Shown: positions 52,974-61,698 of the stretch, in pieces
Layout: every line of letters starts with the position of its first letter
How positions within the stretch are numbered: position 1 is the first letter of the stretch
Source: Sphingobium sp. AS12
GTDB lineage: Bacteria > Pseudomonadota > Alphaproteobacteria > Sphingomonadales > Sphingomonadaceae
Assembly: GCF_019097845.1 (NCBI RefSeq)
Contig: NZ_JAHRGM010000018.1
Location: 1-64,000, forward strand
Direction: 5' to 3'
DNA length: 64,000 nucleotides
Notes under the pieces: generated by a model
What the model was told of the DNA's origin: nothing
The model's input: the letters and a program-made list of their open reading frames with translations, nothing else
The model's database searches: none
Translations under genes and position numbers: made by a program

Positions 52974-53986
52974 TCCGCGCCCGCACCCTTTTGCGTTCGG
53001 CCGCGATCGGCATGACGATTGCCCTGATTTCGCCAGCGACACCAGCCCACGCCTCGAAATGCGAGGCAGGCACGATCTTCAATCCCGTAACCAAGGTCCG
53101 CTGGAACTGCATCTTTCCGATCACCATCGGCGGCGTCCGGGTCGGCAGTTTTGACAAGCTCGACAAAGCACTCGATGCCCAGTCGGCCTCAAAACCCCTA
53201 TGCGCCTGCCGAAAGGGGGCCAGCTTCTGGTTTGGGGTGAAGGTCAGCTTCTGGTCTCCCAAGCGCATGGTCGATGTCGTGACAGAACCAGGCTGCATGA
53301 TGGCGCTGGGCGCCGATCTCATGCCGACCGGCGGCAAGCTCCAGGGCAGCCAGTCCTCAATCGCCGACGGCACCAATAGTCGCAAGATGTTCGCGCAGAT
53401 GCACTATTATATCGCGCCGGTCTGGAAGATGCTCGACATGTTCACAGACCTGCCCTGCATCGAAGATGAAGGGTTCGACGTCGCGATGATTACCGAGGTC
53501 CTGCCAACCTGGCAGTCAGGCACGCTTGGCGCGATCATTCAACCTGAAGGGATCCTCTTTGGCAACCCCGCAGCGGGCCTTGCCTGCATGGCCGACAGCG
53601 CCGCGGCGGCAGCGGGCAAGGTCATCGACCCGCTCTTCTGGTGCATGGGCAGCTGGGGCGCGACCTATCCGATCGCAGGCGACATCCATTTCGATGACAG
53701 TGTCGAGGCCTGGGCGGGATTAGCCGCACGCGGCACTTTCATGATGGGGCGGCTTGGCGCGCTGACCATCTCGTCGGCTGATGGCTGCTCGTTCAAACCG
53801 CAGCCGATCTGGACCAAGAGCCGCTACAAGCTGCAGCTGATGGAGCCGGTCAAGGGCGGCAAATGCGTCAATATCGGGCGTCCCGGCGCGCTCTGGTCGA
53901 GCGCCAAACATGCGCCGGGCAAAGACAATGCCCAGTTCATGCTGTTTGAGAAGGTCATCTGCTGCGCCGGGATCTCGACCCCATGA
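52970..53986 (+). CDS. traU: TraU conjugation protein
   Basis: A 338-residue periplasmic protein with signal peptide (about 1-28) and many Cys (KCEAGTIFNPVTKVRWNCIF, LCACRKG, CIED, CMADS, FWCMGSWGATYP, KVICCAG), the mark of TraU. Disulfides need the DsbC-like and thioredoxin-like proteins of this operon. Ends in ATGA overlap with the small frame at 53983. Confidence 0.9.
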   Translation: MIRARTLLRSAAIGMTIALISPATPAHASKCEAGTIFNPVTKVRWNCIFPITIGGVRVGSFDKLDKALDAQSASKPLCACRKGASFWFGVKVSFWSPKRMVDVVTEPGCMMALGADLMPTGGKLQGSQSSIADGTNSRKMFAQMHYYIAPVWKMLDMFTDLPCIEDEGFDVAMITEVLPTWQSGTLGAIIQPEGILFGNPAAGLACMADSAAAAAGKVIDPLFWCMGSWGATYPIAGDIHFDDSVEAWAGLAARGTFMMGRLGALTISSADGCSFKPQPIWTKSRYKLQLMEPVKGGKCVNIGRPGALWSSAKHAPGKDNAQFMLFEKVICCAGISTP

Positions 53987-54237
53987 GCAGTCTTCCTTTC
54001 CCCTCCCTCGCACCGGTGCGGGCTTGTTCCGCGCCTGCCCGCCACAGCCGTGGTTGCGGTCCCGCACGGTGCGAGGACGGAGCGATGGCGTCGTCCCCCG
54101 ACGTTGTCGCTCCACCTATGGTCAGCACGGCCGCAAAACCCCATGCGATAACGGACAATGCCCCTCTCCGTCCTGTCGTCGCAGCGACCGTGCTGACCAC
54201 CCACCTTATTTGGGCCTGCTTAAGGGTGTGCCCATGA
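53983..54237 (+). CDS. 84-residue ORF between traU and traN
   Basis: Begins in ATGA overlap with the traU stop and ends in ATGA overlap with the traN start, which supports translation through it. The product is Pro/Ala/Cys-rich with a short hydrophobic C-terminal end (VVAATVLTTHLIWACLRV). No family recognised; the composition is not typical of a folded protein. In F, trbC is found between traU and traN, but this is not TrbC (that gene is at 57240). Confidence 0.4.
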   Translation: MSSLPFPSLAPVRACSAPARHSRGCGPARCEDGAMASSPDVVAPPMVSTAAKPHAITDNAPLRPVVAATVLTTHLIWACLRVCP

Positions 54238-56165
54238 AGCGGGGCCTGATCCTCGCCGGCGGTTGTGCTCTAGCCTGCCTTTCCAGCAATGTTCTGGCGC
54301 AGACGATGGAGGAGCGTGCACGCGCCGCCGCGCAAGCCTCCCGCAACAAGAGCAGCGACAGCGACGCCTTGCAAAGCAACTATCTGACCCCAGGGCTTGG
54401 TGGTCAGCCGATCGCCACCATCGATAACAGCCAGCAGTTCACCCCCAGCCTTGCCTGCCAGAAATCGGCAACGGCGCTGGAAATATTGGCCCAGCCTGGA
54501 CCCGGTGGCGATATCACGACCCTGCGCCTGACGCGCGACAAGGATCTGGACGGCACGTTCGACGAGACGCTCAATGTGCCCGTGCCGATTTCAGGCATCT
54601 GCGCCAATGGCGTCATTGCCTGCAATCAGGCAAGCTGGGACCAGTGTCGCAATTTCCAGTGGACCGTCGGCGGCGCTGGCGAGGTCAGGCTGGCCCAGGT
54701 CGAGCTCACCGCACTGGCAGGCTGCTATTGCGTCAACAATAGCTGCGGCGACAATCTGGTCTGGGGCAATATGGCTTCAGTCCTGAAGGATCTGGGCGGC
54801 GGGGTGGTAGGCGCGCTCACCACCGCCGATCCGCGCATAGGCATCGCCCAGGCACAAATCGACGGCCCGGTCATCCGATATACCGGCGCGCAGACAACCG
54901 CCTGCACCGCCAATCCGTCGGTCACCGCCACCGCCTATCGGAGCGATCCTGCCGCGATACAGGGCGACGCCTACAATACAGCCAAAGCCAGCAACCTGTT
55001 TCAGGCGCTTGCCGGTTCCGCGATCGGCAGCGGCAAGGCCCAGGAAATCCGCGCCTGCACGATCACCCGCGACATTGGGGTCAAGTCCTGGGACTATGAC
55101 GACATTATGGGCGTTGGCGGCTCAATTGCGTCGGTGACTAGTTGCGGCGCGGGGTGCCGCCGCTACCAAATCCGGGGACCGGGCAATTGTGGCAATAGTC
55201 CACCCATCCATAGCGCCACCTTCGACCCCATCGCGCCTGACCGGATCCTGTCCGCGCGCATCGTCGAGATGGGCGCGGACGACTGGGTACAGGCGCGGGT
55301 CAATGGCCAGATTATCGGTTCTGCCGGTAAGCGACCCTGGCCGGGCGAGGCGCTGCCGTCCGGCGACTGCCGGATCAGCGACGATCCCTGGGTTGAGCAT
55401 ACCACCATCGATGTGACCGCTCAGCTTAAGGCAGGGGCCATGATCGTGGGAGCCCGCGTGCGCGGCGGCGGCGAGGGCAATTGGGGCTATGTCACTCTCG
55501 AAGTTCAGGTGGATACTGCCTGCGAGATCAGCGAAAGGCTGGTGGACCTGTGCGCAGGCTATGCCGCCGATCCGGCATGCCATCTTGCCAGCGAGACGGT
55601 CGATGGCGTCACGACCTTGCGCAACGGCGTCAACACCGGTCTTAAACCCCTGCCCTCAACCAGGCTGTTTGGTACCGGCGCCTGCAGCGTCCAATATATG
55701 CGCGACTTTTTCGAGCGCAGCCGACGCTATGCCTGCACGGTCGATTTGGGCAGCGCGACGCAGCCAGATCTCACCCGTGGCGCCTATATCATCGACCATT
55801 CCACCGAGACTTTGCTCGCCGACCGCACGATTACCGCTGATGGGACGGTCGCCACATCGACCCGGCTCTTCACCATGCCCGACCGGGGATCGGTCGCTGC
55901 GTGCGAACCCATCTGCAAGACCCGCGCGCCCAAAGCCAATAGCGATGTCGCAGTCGATGGGATCGTGGGCGCCCGACAGAATGATCCGGCCGGGTGGGAC
56001 ATCTATTTTCATAGTTGCACAAACGACAACGCCTGTCCGCTGGGCGAAGGCGAAGAACTGATCTCGGCCTGTGGCTGCCTCGATGATTTTCCCGAGGCCG
56101 TCGTCATGATGCAGACGGTTCGTCTGTCTGGTGCCGACCTAGTCTGCAGAGCGGAAGCCCGGTGA
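54234..56165 (+). CDS. traN: TraN mating-pair stabilisation protein (long form, Cys-rich)
   Basis: A 643-residue exported protein with signal peptide (about 1-21, ends VLAQ) and a TraN-like, Cys-rich mature part (SLACQKSATALE, GICANGVIACNQASWDQCRNF, GCYCVNNSCGDNLVWGNMASV). TraN sits in the outer membrane and contacts the recipient. The usual TraN C-terminal block is not in this frame but in the next gene, which overlaps by one base. It is thus one half of a split TraN, or the first of two TraN-type proteins. Confidence 0.78.
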   Translation: MKRGLILAGGCALACLSSNVLAQTMEERARAAAQASRNKSSDSDALQSNYLTPGLGGQPIATIDNSQQFTPSLACQKSATALEILAQPGPGGDITTLRLTRDKDLDGTFDETLNVPVPISGICANGVIACNQASWDQCRNFQWTVGGAGEVRLAQVELTALAGCYCVNNSCGDNLVWGNMASVLKDLGGGVVGALTTADPRIGIAQAQIDGPVIRYTGAQTTACTANPSVTATAYRSDPAAIQGDAYNTAKASNLFQALAGSAIGSGKAQEIRACTITRDIGVKSWDYDDIMGVGGSIASVTSCGAGCRRYQIRGPGNCGNSPPIHSATFDPIAPDRILSARIVEMGADDWVQARVNGQIIGSAGKRPWPGEALPSGDCRISDDPWVEHTTIDVTAQLKAGAMIVGARVRGGGEGNWGYVTLEVQVDTACEISERLVDLCAGYAADPACHLASETVDGVTTLRNGVNTGLKPLPSTRLFGTGACSVQYMRDFFERSRRYACTVDLGSATQPDLTRGAYIIDHSTETLLADRTITADGTVATSTRLFTMPDRGSVAACEPICKTRAPKANSDVAVDGIVGARQNDPAGWDIYFHSCTNDNACPLGEGEELISACGCLDDFPEAVVMMQTVRLSGADLVCRAEAR

Positions 56166-57268
56166 TGCGGGTAACTCGTCATGCCTGGCTCGCTATCGCC
56201 GCATGGGTGATGACCGCCAGCCTGTTTGCTGCTCCGTCCGCGGCGACTGCCCAACAGATTTGCGCGGCCGACCGCAATGGCAACGGCGATGCCGCCGATC
56301 CCGGTGAAACCGCAATATGCCACGAAACGACGGGTAGTGGCGCGCTATGCCCCATTCAGCAAGCAAGCTGTGTCGAGGATGCTGGCGGCACTTATAGCTG
56401 TCCGCTGGGAAGCCAATATGCCTGCCTGACGCCGGTCGATGGCGGAACGCCCGGCTGTTCACCCCATTCCTGCACGCCCGTTGTCAGCGGAGCGGTGGTG
56501 GTTGAGGAGCCGCTGGTCGATGATCCTGGCGCGTCAAATGACGGTGTTGTCGATGCCGACGGCAATTGCCTGGGCATGATCGAGATATTTTCGGGCCGTG
56601 CTGTGCGCTGCCGTCCCGCCGGCCTCAACACCAGCTTTTCCAATTGCTGCAAGGATCAAGGGAAGATCGTCAAGGACGGCATGGGGGCGTCCCTCTCTTC
56701 GATCGGCACCAAGATCGCCGTCGCCAAAGGCGTCTGGACCGGCATGAAGGCGGCCTATACCGCGTTCAAGGCTGGCGCGACTGTGAGCCAAGCCGCCAGC
56801 GCCGGGGCCAATGCGATCATTGTCGGCATCGATCCCACCTCGATCGCGATCAGCCTGGCCATCAATGTCATGATGGATTTCCTGCTCTCGGGCTGTGACC
56901 AACAGGATATGGAAGTGGGCATGCTACGGGGCTCGGGCATGTGCCATGAGGTCGGCACCTATTGCGCCTCCAGCATCCTTGGCGTCTGCGTTCAGAAGGC
57001 CAAAGGGCATTGCTGTTTCAACAGCAAGCTTGGCCGGATCATTCAGGAACAGGGCCGACCTCAGCTCAAAAGCTTTAACGCGCTGGGTTGGGGAACCGCA
57101 AAACAACCCTATTGCCGGGGCTTTACCCCGCAGGAATTTCAGGCGCTCGATTTCTCGCAGATGGATCTGTCGGATTATTATGTCGACATCGAGGCGCGCG
57201 CCCAGAGCGATATTCAGATCGATATGGAGGACAGGATCGATGCGTATCTGCAGACGGTTAATCCCTAG
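56165..57268 (+). CDS. second TraN-like protein carrying the TraN C-terminal block
   Basis: A 367-residue exported protein with its own signal peptide (about 1-28, ends AATAQQ). The second half has the TraN C-terminal signature: NTSFSNCCKDQGKI, GTYCASSILGVCVQKAKGHC, CFNSKLGRIIQEQGRPQL, YCRGFTPQEFQALDFSQ, LSDYYVD. The own signal sequence means that it is a separate secreted protein, not a frameshifted end. ATG 56165 shares one base with the traN stop; GTG 56162 is possible. Confidence 0.75.
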   Translation: MRVTRHAWLAIAAWVMTASLFAAPSAATAQQICAADRNGNGDAADPGETAICHETTGSGALCPIQQASCVEDAGGTYSCPLGSQYACLTPVDGGTPGCSPHSCTPVVSGAVVVEEPLVDDPGASNDGVVDADGNCLGMIEIFSGRAVRCRPAGLNTSFSNCCKDQGKIVKDGMGASLSSIGTKIAVAKGVWTGMKAAYTAFKAGATVSQAASAGANAIIVGIDPTSIAISLAINVMMDFLLSGCDQQDMEVGMLRGSGMCHEVGTYCASSILGVCVQKAKGHCCFNSKLGRIIQEQGRPQLKSFNALGWGTAKQPYCRGFTPQEFQALDFSQMDLSDYYVDIEARAQSDIQIDMEDRIDAYLQTVNP

Positions 57269-58112
57269 CCGCGCCTTGAGTGCGGCGGGACTGATGCTGA
57301 TCGCCGTGCCCGCTATGGGGCAGGATACACCATCCACGCCAAACGCGCGGGACCAGGCGCAAGCGCAAGGCGCTGTTGCCATGGACCGGCTGAAGGAGAG
57401 TATCGCCAGGCGCAAGCCCGATACCACCGCCGGGCCGACACAACTTCCCGCACTTCCCGATGAACAGCGGCGGCAGGCATTTGAAGGGTTACGAAAACAT
57501 GGCGCATCGCCGGTCATGGATGCACGGGCGCGCTCGGCTCTCGACAAAGGCAAGGCAGGCTTAGCTGCCGAACGCGAAATTGCCGCAAAACGCCTGGCAC
57601 AGGCCTTGGGCCTCGAAGCGCCAGACATGCAGGCGGTAGCAGCAGTCATAGCGCCGCCCGCACAATCAGTCAGGGTGCCGCTGCTTTTTGCCTCATCCTC
57701 CATGCCTGTTGCGACCTTACGTTCCTATGCTGCCCAGCTTGAGCGCGTCGGCGGTGTGATCGCCTTTCGCGGCATGCCCGGCGGACTGTCGCAGGTCGCA
57801 CCGATGGCAAAGCTGAGCGCGCAGATATTACGAATCGACCCGGGCTGCGAAGGCCCGGCCTGCGCGATGCGCAATGTCCAGATCATCATCGATCCGTTGG
57901 TGTTCCGCCAGCACGGGATCATACGCGTACCCGCGCTGGGTCTCATCCCTGCCGATCCGACCCAGCCCTATTGTGAACGCGAGGAGAATAGCCCGCAAAG
58001 CCAGCACATCATCTATGGCGACGCGGCACTGTCGGGATTGCTGGAAGAATATGCCCGTCTGGGCGGAGCCAGGGAGGTCGCCGATGTTCAGGCTCGCCTG
58101 GAACGCCGCTAG
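57240..58112 (+). CDS. trbC: TrbC conjugation protein
   Basis: A 290-residue periplasmic protein with signal peptide (about 1-27), a charged coiled segment and a C-terminal TrbC domain of thioredoxin-like outline: VPLLFASSSMPVATLRSYA, GVIAFRGMPGGLSQVAPMAK, VQIIIDPLVFRQHGIIRVPA. F-type TrbC works with TraW. It starts inside the end of the TraN-like gene (29-base overlap). Confidence 0.82.
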   Translation: MRICRRLIPSRALSAAGLMLIAVPAMGQDTPSTPNARDQAQAQGAVAMDRLKESIARRKPDTTAGPTQLPALPDEQRRQAFEGLRKHGASPVMDARARSALDKGKAGLAAEREIAAKRLAQALGLEAPDMQAVAAVIAPPAQSVRVPLLFASSSMPVATLRSYAAQLERVGGVIAFRGMPGGLSQVAPMAKLSAQILRIDPGCEGPACAMRNVQIIIDPLVFRQHGIIRVPALGLIPADPTQPYCEREENSPQSQHIIYGDAALSGLLEEYARLGGAREVADVQARLERR

Positions 58113-58680
58113 AGGTATCGCGCCACGGCTGCGCGCGCTGCCAAAGGAGGCCGCGCTAGCGCTGGGAGCGGCGCGATCTGATGAACCGGGCCGCCCACTC
58201 CAGCTGGCCAAAGCCTGCGCGATCATTCTCCCGATTGCGGCCGTCACCGCATGGGGGCTCCCGCAACTGACGCTCATCATGTCGCCTTCGATCGACGCCT
58301 GGGTGGTGCGCAAAGCGCCGGGGCCTATCCACCGCGGCGATCTGGTCTCGTTCAAACTCGTCCATCCGCTGGCCGGACCCGCGCCGGTGGATGTCACCAA
58401 ATATACGCTCTGTTTTCCCGGTGACCGCATAGAGATCGTCGAGACGCCTTCAATGACGCCGGGCGCCTGGGATGGCCGCTATTATTGCAATGGACATCTG
58501 CTCGGCATCAGCAAGGCAGTGGGGTATAATGGCCAGCGGCTTAGCCACTGGAAACCGGACGCGCAGCGCATCGCTGCGGGGCATATCTATGTCGGTTCAG
58601 CCCATGCGAGCGGGTTCGACAGCCGTTATTATGGTCCGGTAGCCATCTCGCGCCTTATCCGAATGGAGAAGCTGCTATGA
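58084..58680 (+). CDS. S26 signal peptidase of the conjugation system (TraF-type)
   Basis: A 198-residue protein with one membrane helix (about 42-60, ACAIILPIAAVTAWGLPQL) and the S26 catalytic features: Ser in IMSPSIDAWVVRKAPGP and Lys in VDVTKYTLCFPGDRIEI; GHIYVGSAHASGFDSRYYG is the family C-terminal box. TraF of IncP systems belongs here and matures or cyclises pilin. F itself has no such peptidase. The start lies 29 bases before the trbC end. Confidence 0.82.
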   Translation: MFRLAWNAARGIAPRLRALPKEAALALGAARSDEPGRPLQLAKACAIILPIAAVTAWGLPQLTLIMSPSIDAWVVRKAPGPIHRGDLVSFKLVHPLAGPAPVDVTKYTLCFPGDRIEIVETPSMTPGAWDGRYYCNGHLLGISKAVGYNGQRLSHWKPDAQRIAAGHIYVGSAHASGFDSRYYGPVAISRLIRMEKLL

Positions 58681-59585
58681 TGCACGCTGTCACGGCCGCC
58701 TTGTGGGCCGCTCTTTTGCTGCCCCAACCTTTATATGCACAGCTCTCCCGCGGTACATCGACGCCTGTAACAGCAACGCCATCCGTCCCGGCCATGAAGC
58801 AGGGCTATTGGTGGTATGCGCCAGCGCTAAAAGCAAGCGACGACAAGGCCGAACCCGACGTCTTGAATAAGCCCGTCATCCCGCCGATGACAGAACTGGC
58901 GCGCTGGACCCCGCCCAAAATACGCAAGCTGATCGAGGAACAGCGCGACTATGCCGCGACCGTGCTGAGCGTTGAAGCCGTGTCCGATTTCTGGCGCTTG
59001 CAAGATTTTGCCCGGCGCAAGGCGCGCGCCTTCGCCGGCGTCACCCAGATCGCCATGCTCCAGCATCCTGAACTGAACGCCAAATCCGCCAATCCGATGG
59101 TGAGCGATGCGCGCGACCAGATGTTGGCGCAAAAGGATGCTGTGCGCCGCGCCTATCTGCGCGCGCAGGCCCGGGACTTTGCCCTCGTCATGTTCTCGCG
59201 CGCCAGTTGTGGCTATTGCCGGGTGCAATGGCCTGTGGTCCAGCGGTTCCAGGACGAGATGGGCTGGCAGGTCACGCTCCAGGATCTCGACCGGCGGCCA
59301 GAGATTACCCAGCGCTATGGGGTCGAGGTAACGCCGACCATCATGGTCATCCGGCGCGGCAGCGCGCAGCGCATGGTGATCGCCACCGGGGTCGAAGCCT
59401 ATCCCAATCTCATCCAGACCGCCTATCAGGCTGTGCGCCTGCTGTCGGGCGATATTCGGCCAGAACAGTTTCTCACCGGTGCCGGTGAAGAAGACGGCTT
59501 TTTCGATGCGCTTGCCAATGGGCCAGTTTCAACGAGCAGCGTCGAGGGACAAGTTTCGGCGACCGGTGGGATGCTTGAGCCATGA
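58677..59585 (+). CDS. traF: TraF conjugation protein (F-type, thioredoxin-like)
   Basis: A 302-residue exported protein: signal peptide (about 1-22), a TraF N-terminal part with GYWWYAPALKASDDKAEP and PPKIRKLIEEQRDYA, and a C-terminal thioredoxin-like domain. Unlike F TraF, it keeps a CxxC: CGYC in FSRASCGYCRVQWPVVQRF, with cis-Pro in VEVTPTIMVI. ATGA overlaps on both ends. Probably helps disulfide formation in TraU, TraN and TraH. Confidence 0.82.
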   Translation: MMHAVTAALWAALLLPQPLYAQLSRGTSTPVTATPSVPAMKQGYWWYAPALKASDDKAEPDVLNKPVIPPMTELARWTPPKIRKLIEEQRDYAATVLSVEAVSDFWRLQDFARRKARAFAGVTQIAMLQHPELNAKSANPMVSDARDQMLAQKDAVRRAYLRAQARDFALVMFSRASCGYCRVQWPVVQRFQDEMGWQVTLQDLDRRPEITQRYGVEVTPTIMVIRRGSAQRMVIATGVEAYPNLIQTAYQAVRLLSGDIRPEQFLTGAGEEDGFFDALANGPVSTSSVEGQVSATGGMLEP

Positions 59586-60163
59586 AGTGGCAGCGCCTCC
59601 TGTTCGTCCTGGCGGCGATCATCGCGCCATGGACATCGGCGCAAGCCCGTTCGCCTTCGCGCGCCGACGCCATGCGCGCGGCCATCCATCCAGTTGCTAC
59701 CAGCGCCGCCATGCAGTCATGGCTGGCACGGGTGCCGGTGACGCGGGTTTTCCCCGCCGATTTTGCAGCAACGCTGGGACAACAAGCCCCACTTTACATC
59801 ATCGAGATGACCACCACCCCAGCCTGTCTCCCCTGCGACGATCTCTGGGCCAAGCTTGGCCGCTTCTCACGCACCTATCGTTGGCAGGTCCGTACCATCA
59901 GCGGTCAGGAAGCCCTGCTGCGATCGGGTCGCCTTGGGCTTCCATGGGTCGGCCACCCGGTCGCCTGGGTCCGACCGCTCAGCGACCCCAATCGCATCAT
60001 CCCGATAGCGATCGGCACCGACCAGCCGCAAAATCTCGCGCGCAACGCCTATCTCGCCGCCAAAATGCTGACCGGCGTTCGCCCGGCCGTGGGCCTGCGC
60101 GCCATGGCGAAATTTACCGGAATCGTAGGCGCTCCACCCGCGCAGTCGGGGTCATCGCGTTGA
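59582..60163 (+). CDS. thioredoxin-like protein with CLPC motif
   Basis: A 193-residue exported protein with signal peptide (about 1-22) and a thioredoxin-like fold: APLYIIEMTTTPACLPCDDLW (CLPC active site), then a Pro in GLPWVGHPVAWV. The length and the CLPC pair differ from TraF and DsbC. It is the third redox protein of the operon, in ATGA overlap with traF. Confidence 0.68.
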   Translation: MKWQRLLFVLAAIIAPWTSAQARSPSRADAMRAAIHPVATSAAMQSWLARVPVTRVFPADFAATLGQQAPLYIIEMTTTPACLPCDDLWAKLGRFSRTYRWQVRTISGQEALLRSGRLGLPWVGHPVAWVRPLSDPNRIIPIAIGTDQPQNLARNAYLAAKMLTGVRPAVGLRAMAKFTGIVGAPPAQSGSSR

Positions 60164-60194
60164 GGGGCTCCAACCATCCTTATCCCAATCTCAC

Positions 60195-60225
60195 GAAGGC
60201 GTCCCGCTGGCGGGCGGACGCCTTC
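60195..60225 (+). terminator. 10-bp hairpin between thioredoxin-like gene and traH
   Basis: GAAGGCGTCC (60195-60204) and GGACGCCTTC (60216-60225) form a perfect stem with an 11-base GC-rich loop, in the only intergenic gap over 60 bases in this half of the operon. A short T-poor tail follows. It may attenuate or be an RNA processing site before traH. Confidence 0.5.
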
Positions 60226-60254
60226 TTGTCTGCTCATTCTCAAGGAAGCCCGCC

Positions 60255-61676
60255 ATGCGTTCATTTCCCCGACGCCTCTCACTGACGGTCTGCGCGCTGC
60301 TCGCCACCTGCGGTGCGACAACCCCAGCCTATGCCCAGGGCTGGGCGGAAAGCTGGTTCGACAATGTGACCTACACCGCGCCTGGTTCCTTTGAGGACCA
60401 GACGCGCGGCTATGTGACCGCTGGCGGCATGTCCGGGCGCGTCGATGTCCATGACGATTATCTCATGTCGCTGACCCTGCCCAAGGTAAAGGCAGGCTGT
60501 GGCGGCATCGACATGTTCCTGGGCGGCATGTCCTTTCTTGACCCCGACTATCTGGTGCAGAAGCTGGAAAGCATTCTTCAAGCCGCGCCCGCCGTCGCGT
60601 TTCAGTATCTGCTCGAAACGCTCGACGAAAAAATGGGTAATATCATCTCGAAGATGGAGGCTGCGACCAATTTCCTCAATTCCATCCAGGTCAATGACTG
60701 CCGTCTCGCAAATCGCATGGTCCAGATCGCCAAAGGCGATGACAATATGTCGGGCATCATCGAGGAAATGACCGGCTATAAATCGGTGAAACAGGGCTTT
60801 GCCAAAAGCTATCAGCAAAGCCGCGAGAAGATCCAGGCAAACCAGAATAATCCGACCGAAGATTTGAAGGACGCTCTGGCCAATTGTCCCGCCGAGGTGA
60901 CCGACATCTTCCGTACCGGTTCGCTACTGTCGCATGCAGCCACGCGCGTGGGTGCAGGCGACTGGGCAGGCGTCATGCGCGCACGGGTCGGCGACGTCTA
61001 TATGCGCTGGGATGCGACCGACAAGGTGCCGATCTTCTCCGCCATTCCCGCCTGCCCGCATCAGGACAGCGAGAGTTCGCAGGATTTTCTGTCCGGCAAA
61101 GTCCAGAGCCGGGCCCTCGCCATGCCGCCCACCGCTACAGACTGCGCGGCAGACGGCGGCAAGGGCGCGCTCGAACTGGCGCAGGCGCGCATGAACTCAA
61201 TCGCCACGAAAATCCGCACGCGCGCCGCGCTGTCCGCCGACGAACAACAATTTGTCGCCAATGTACGCACCTTGCCGGTCTATCGCCTCCTCGAATGGGG
61301 GGTGCGCCAGGGCGTGTCCGACAGCGTTATCGCCGACACGGACGAACTTGTCGCGTTGACGCTTGCCTATCAGATGCTCAACGATCTCACCCGCTCGATC
61401 GACTTTGCGGTGTCGAATGCCGAACGGGGGGCGAACGTTGCAGGCGCAGCCGATGGCACGAATGCCAATATCTGCCAGACCCGCATCCTTACCAAGGGCA
61501 TGGAGCAGCTGCGCGACCTGCGCGACGAAGTGCTGCGCCAGCGCGCGCAGATGCGGCAAAGCTATATGGCAGCGCTCGCCCAGGCCAATCTCTCGGCCAA
61601 TTATGCAAGCCTGCTACGCACCCGCGATCGCGACGCGCGAGAGGCGACCGGCACCGTTTCCGGCACCAATCGCTGA
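60255..61676 (+). CDS. traH: TraH conjugation protein
   Basis: A 473-residue exported protein with signal peptide (about 1-28), then WAESWFDNVTYTAPGSFEDQTRGYVTAGG and KVKAGCGGIDMFLGGMSFL, the conserved TraH start; the middle holds Cys pairs and the C-terminus a long coiled coil (MEQLRDLRDEVLRQRAQM). TraH is needed for pilus assembly and mating-pair stabilisation. AAGGAAG lies before the start. Confidence 0.88.
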   Translation: MRSFPRRLSLTVCALLATCGATTPAYAQGWAESWFDNVTYTAPGSFEDQTRGYVTAGGMSGRVDVHDDYLMSLTLPKVKAGCGGIDMFLGGMSFLDPDYLVQKLESILQAAPAVAFQYLLETLDEKMGNIISKMEAATNFLNSIQVNDCRLANRMVQIAKGDDNMSGIIEEMTGYKSVKQGFAKSYQQSREKIQANQNNPTEDLKDALANCPAEVTDIFRTGSLLSHAATRVGAGDWAGVMRARVGDVYMRWDATDKVPIFSAIPACPHQDSESSQDFLSGKVQSRALAMPPTATDCAADGGKGALELAQARMNSIATKIRTRAALSADEQQFVANVRTLPVYRLLEWGVRQGVSDSVIADTDELVALTLAYQMLNDLTRSIDFAVSNAERGANVAGAADGTNANICQTRILTKGMEQLRDLRDEVLRQRAQMRQSYMAALAQANLSANYASLLRTRDRDAREATGTVSGTNR

Positions 61677-61698
61677 ACATCCAGGAAAGGCTCCACCG

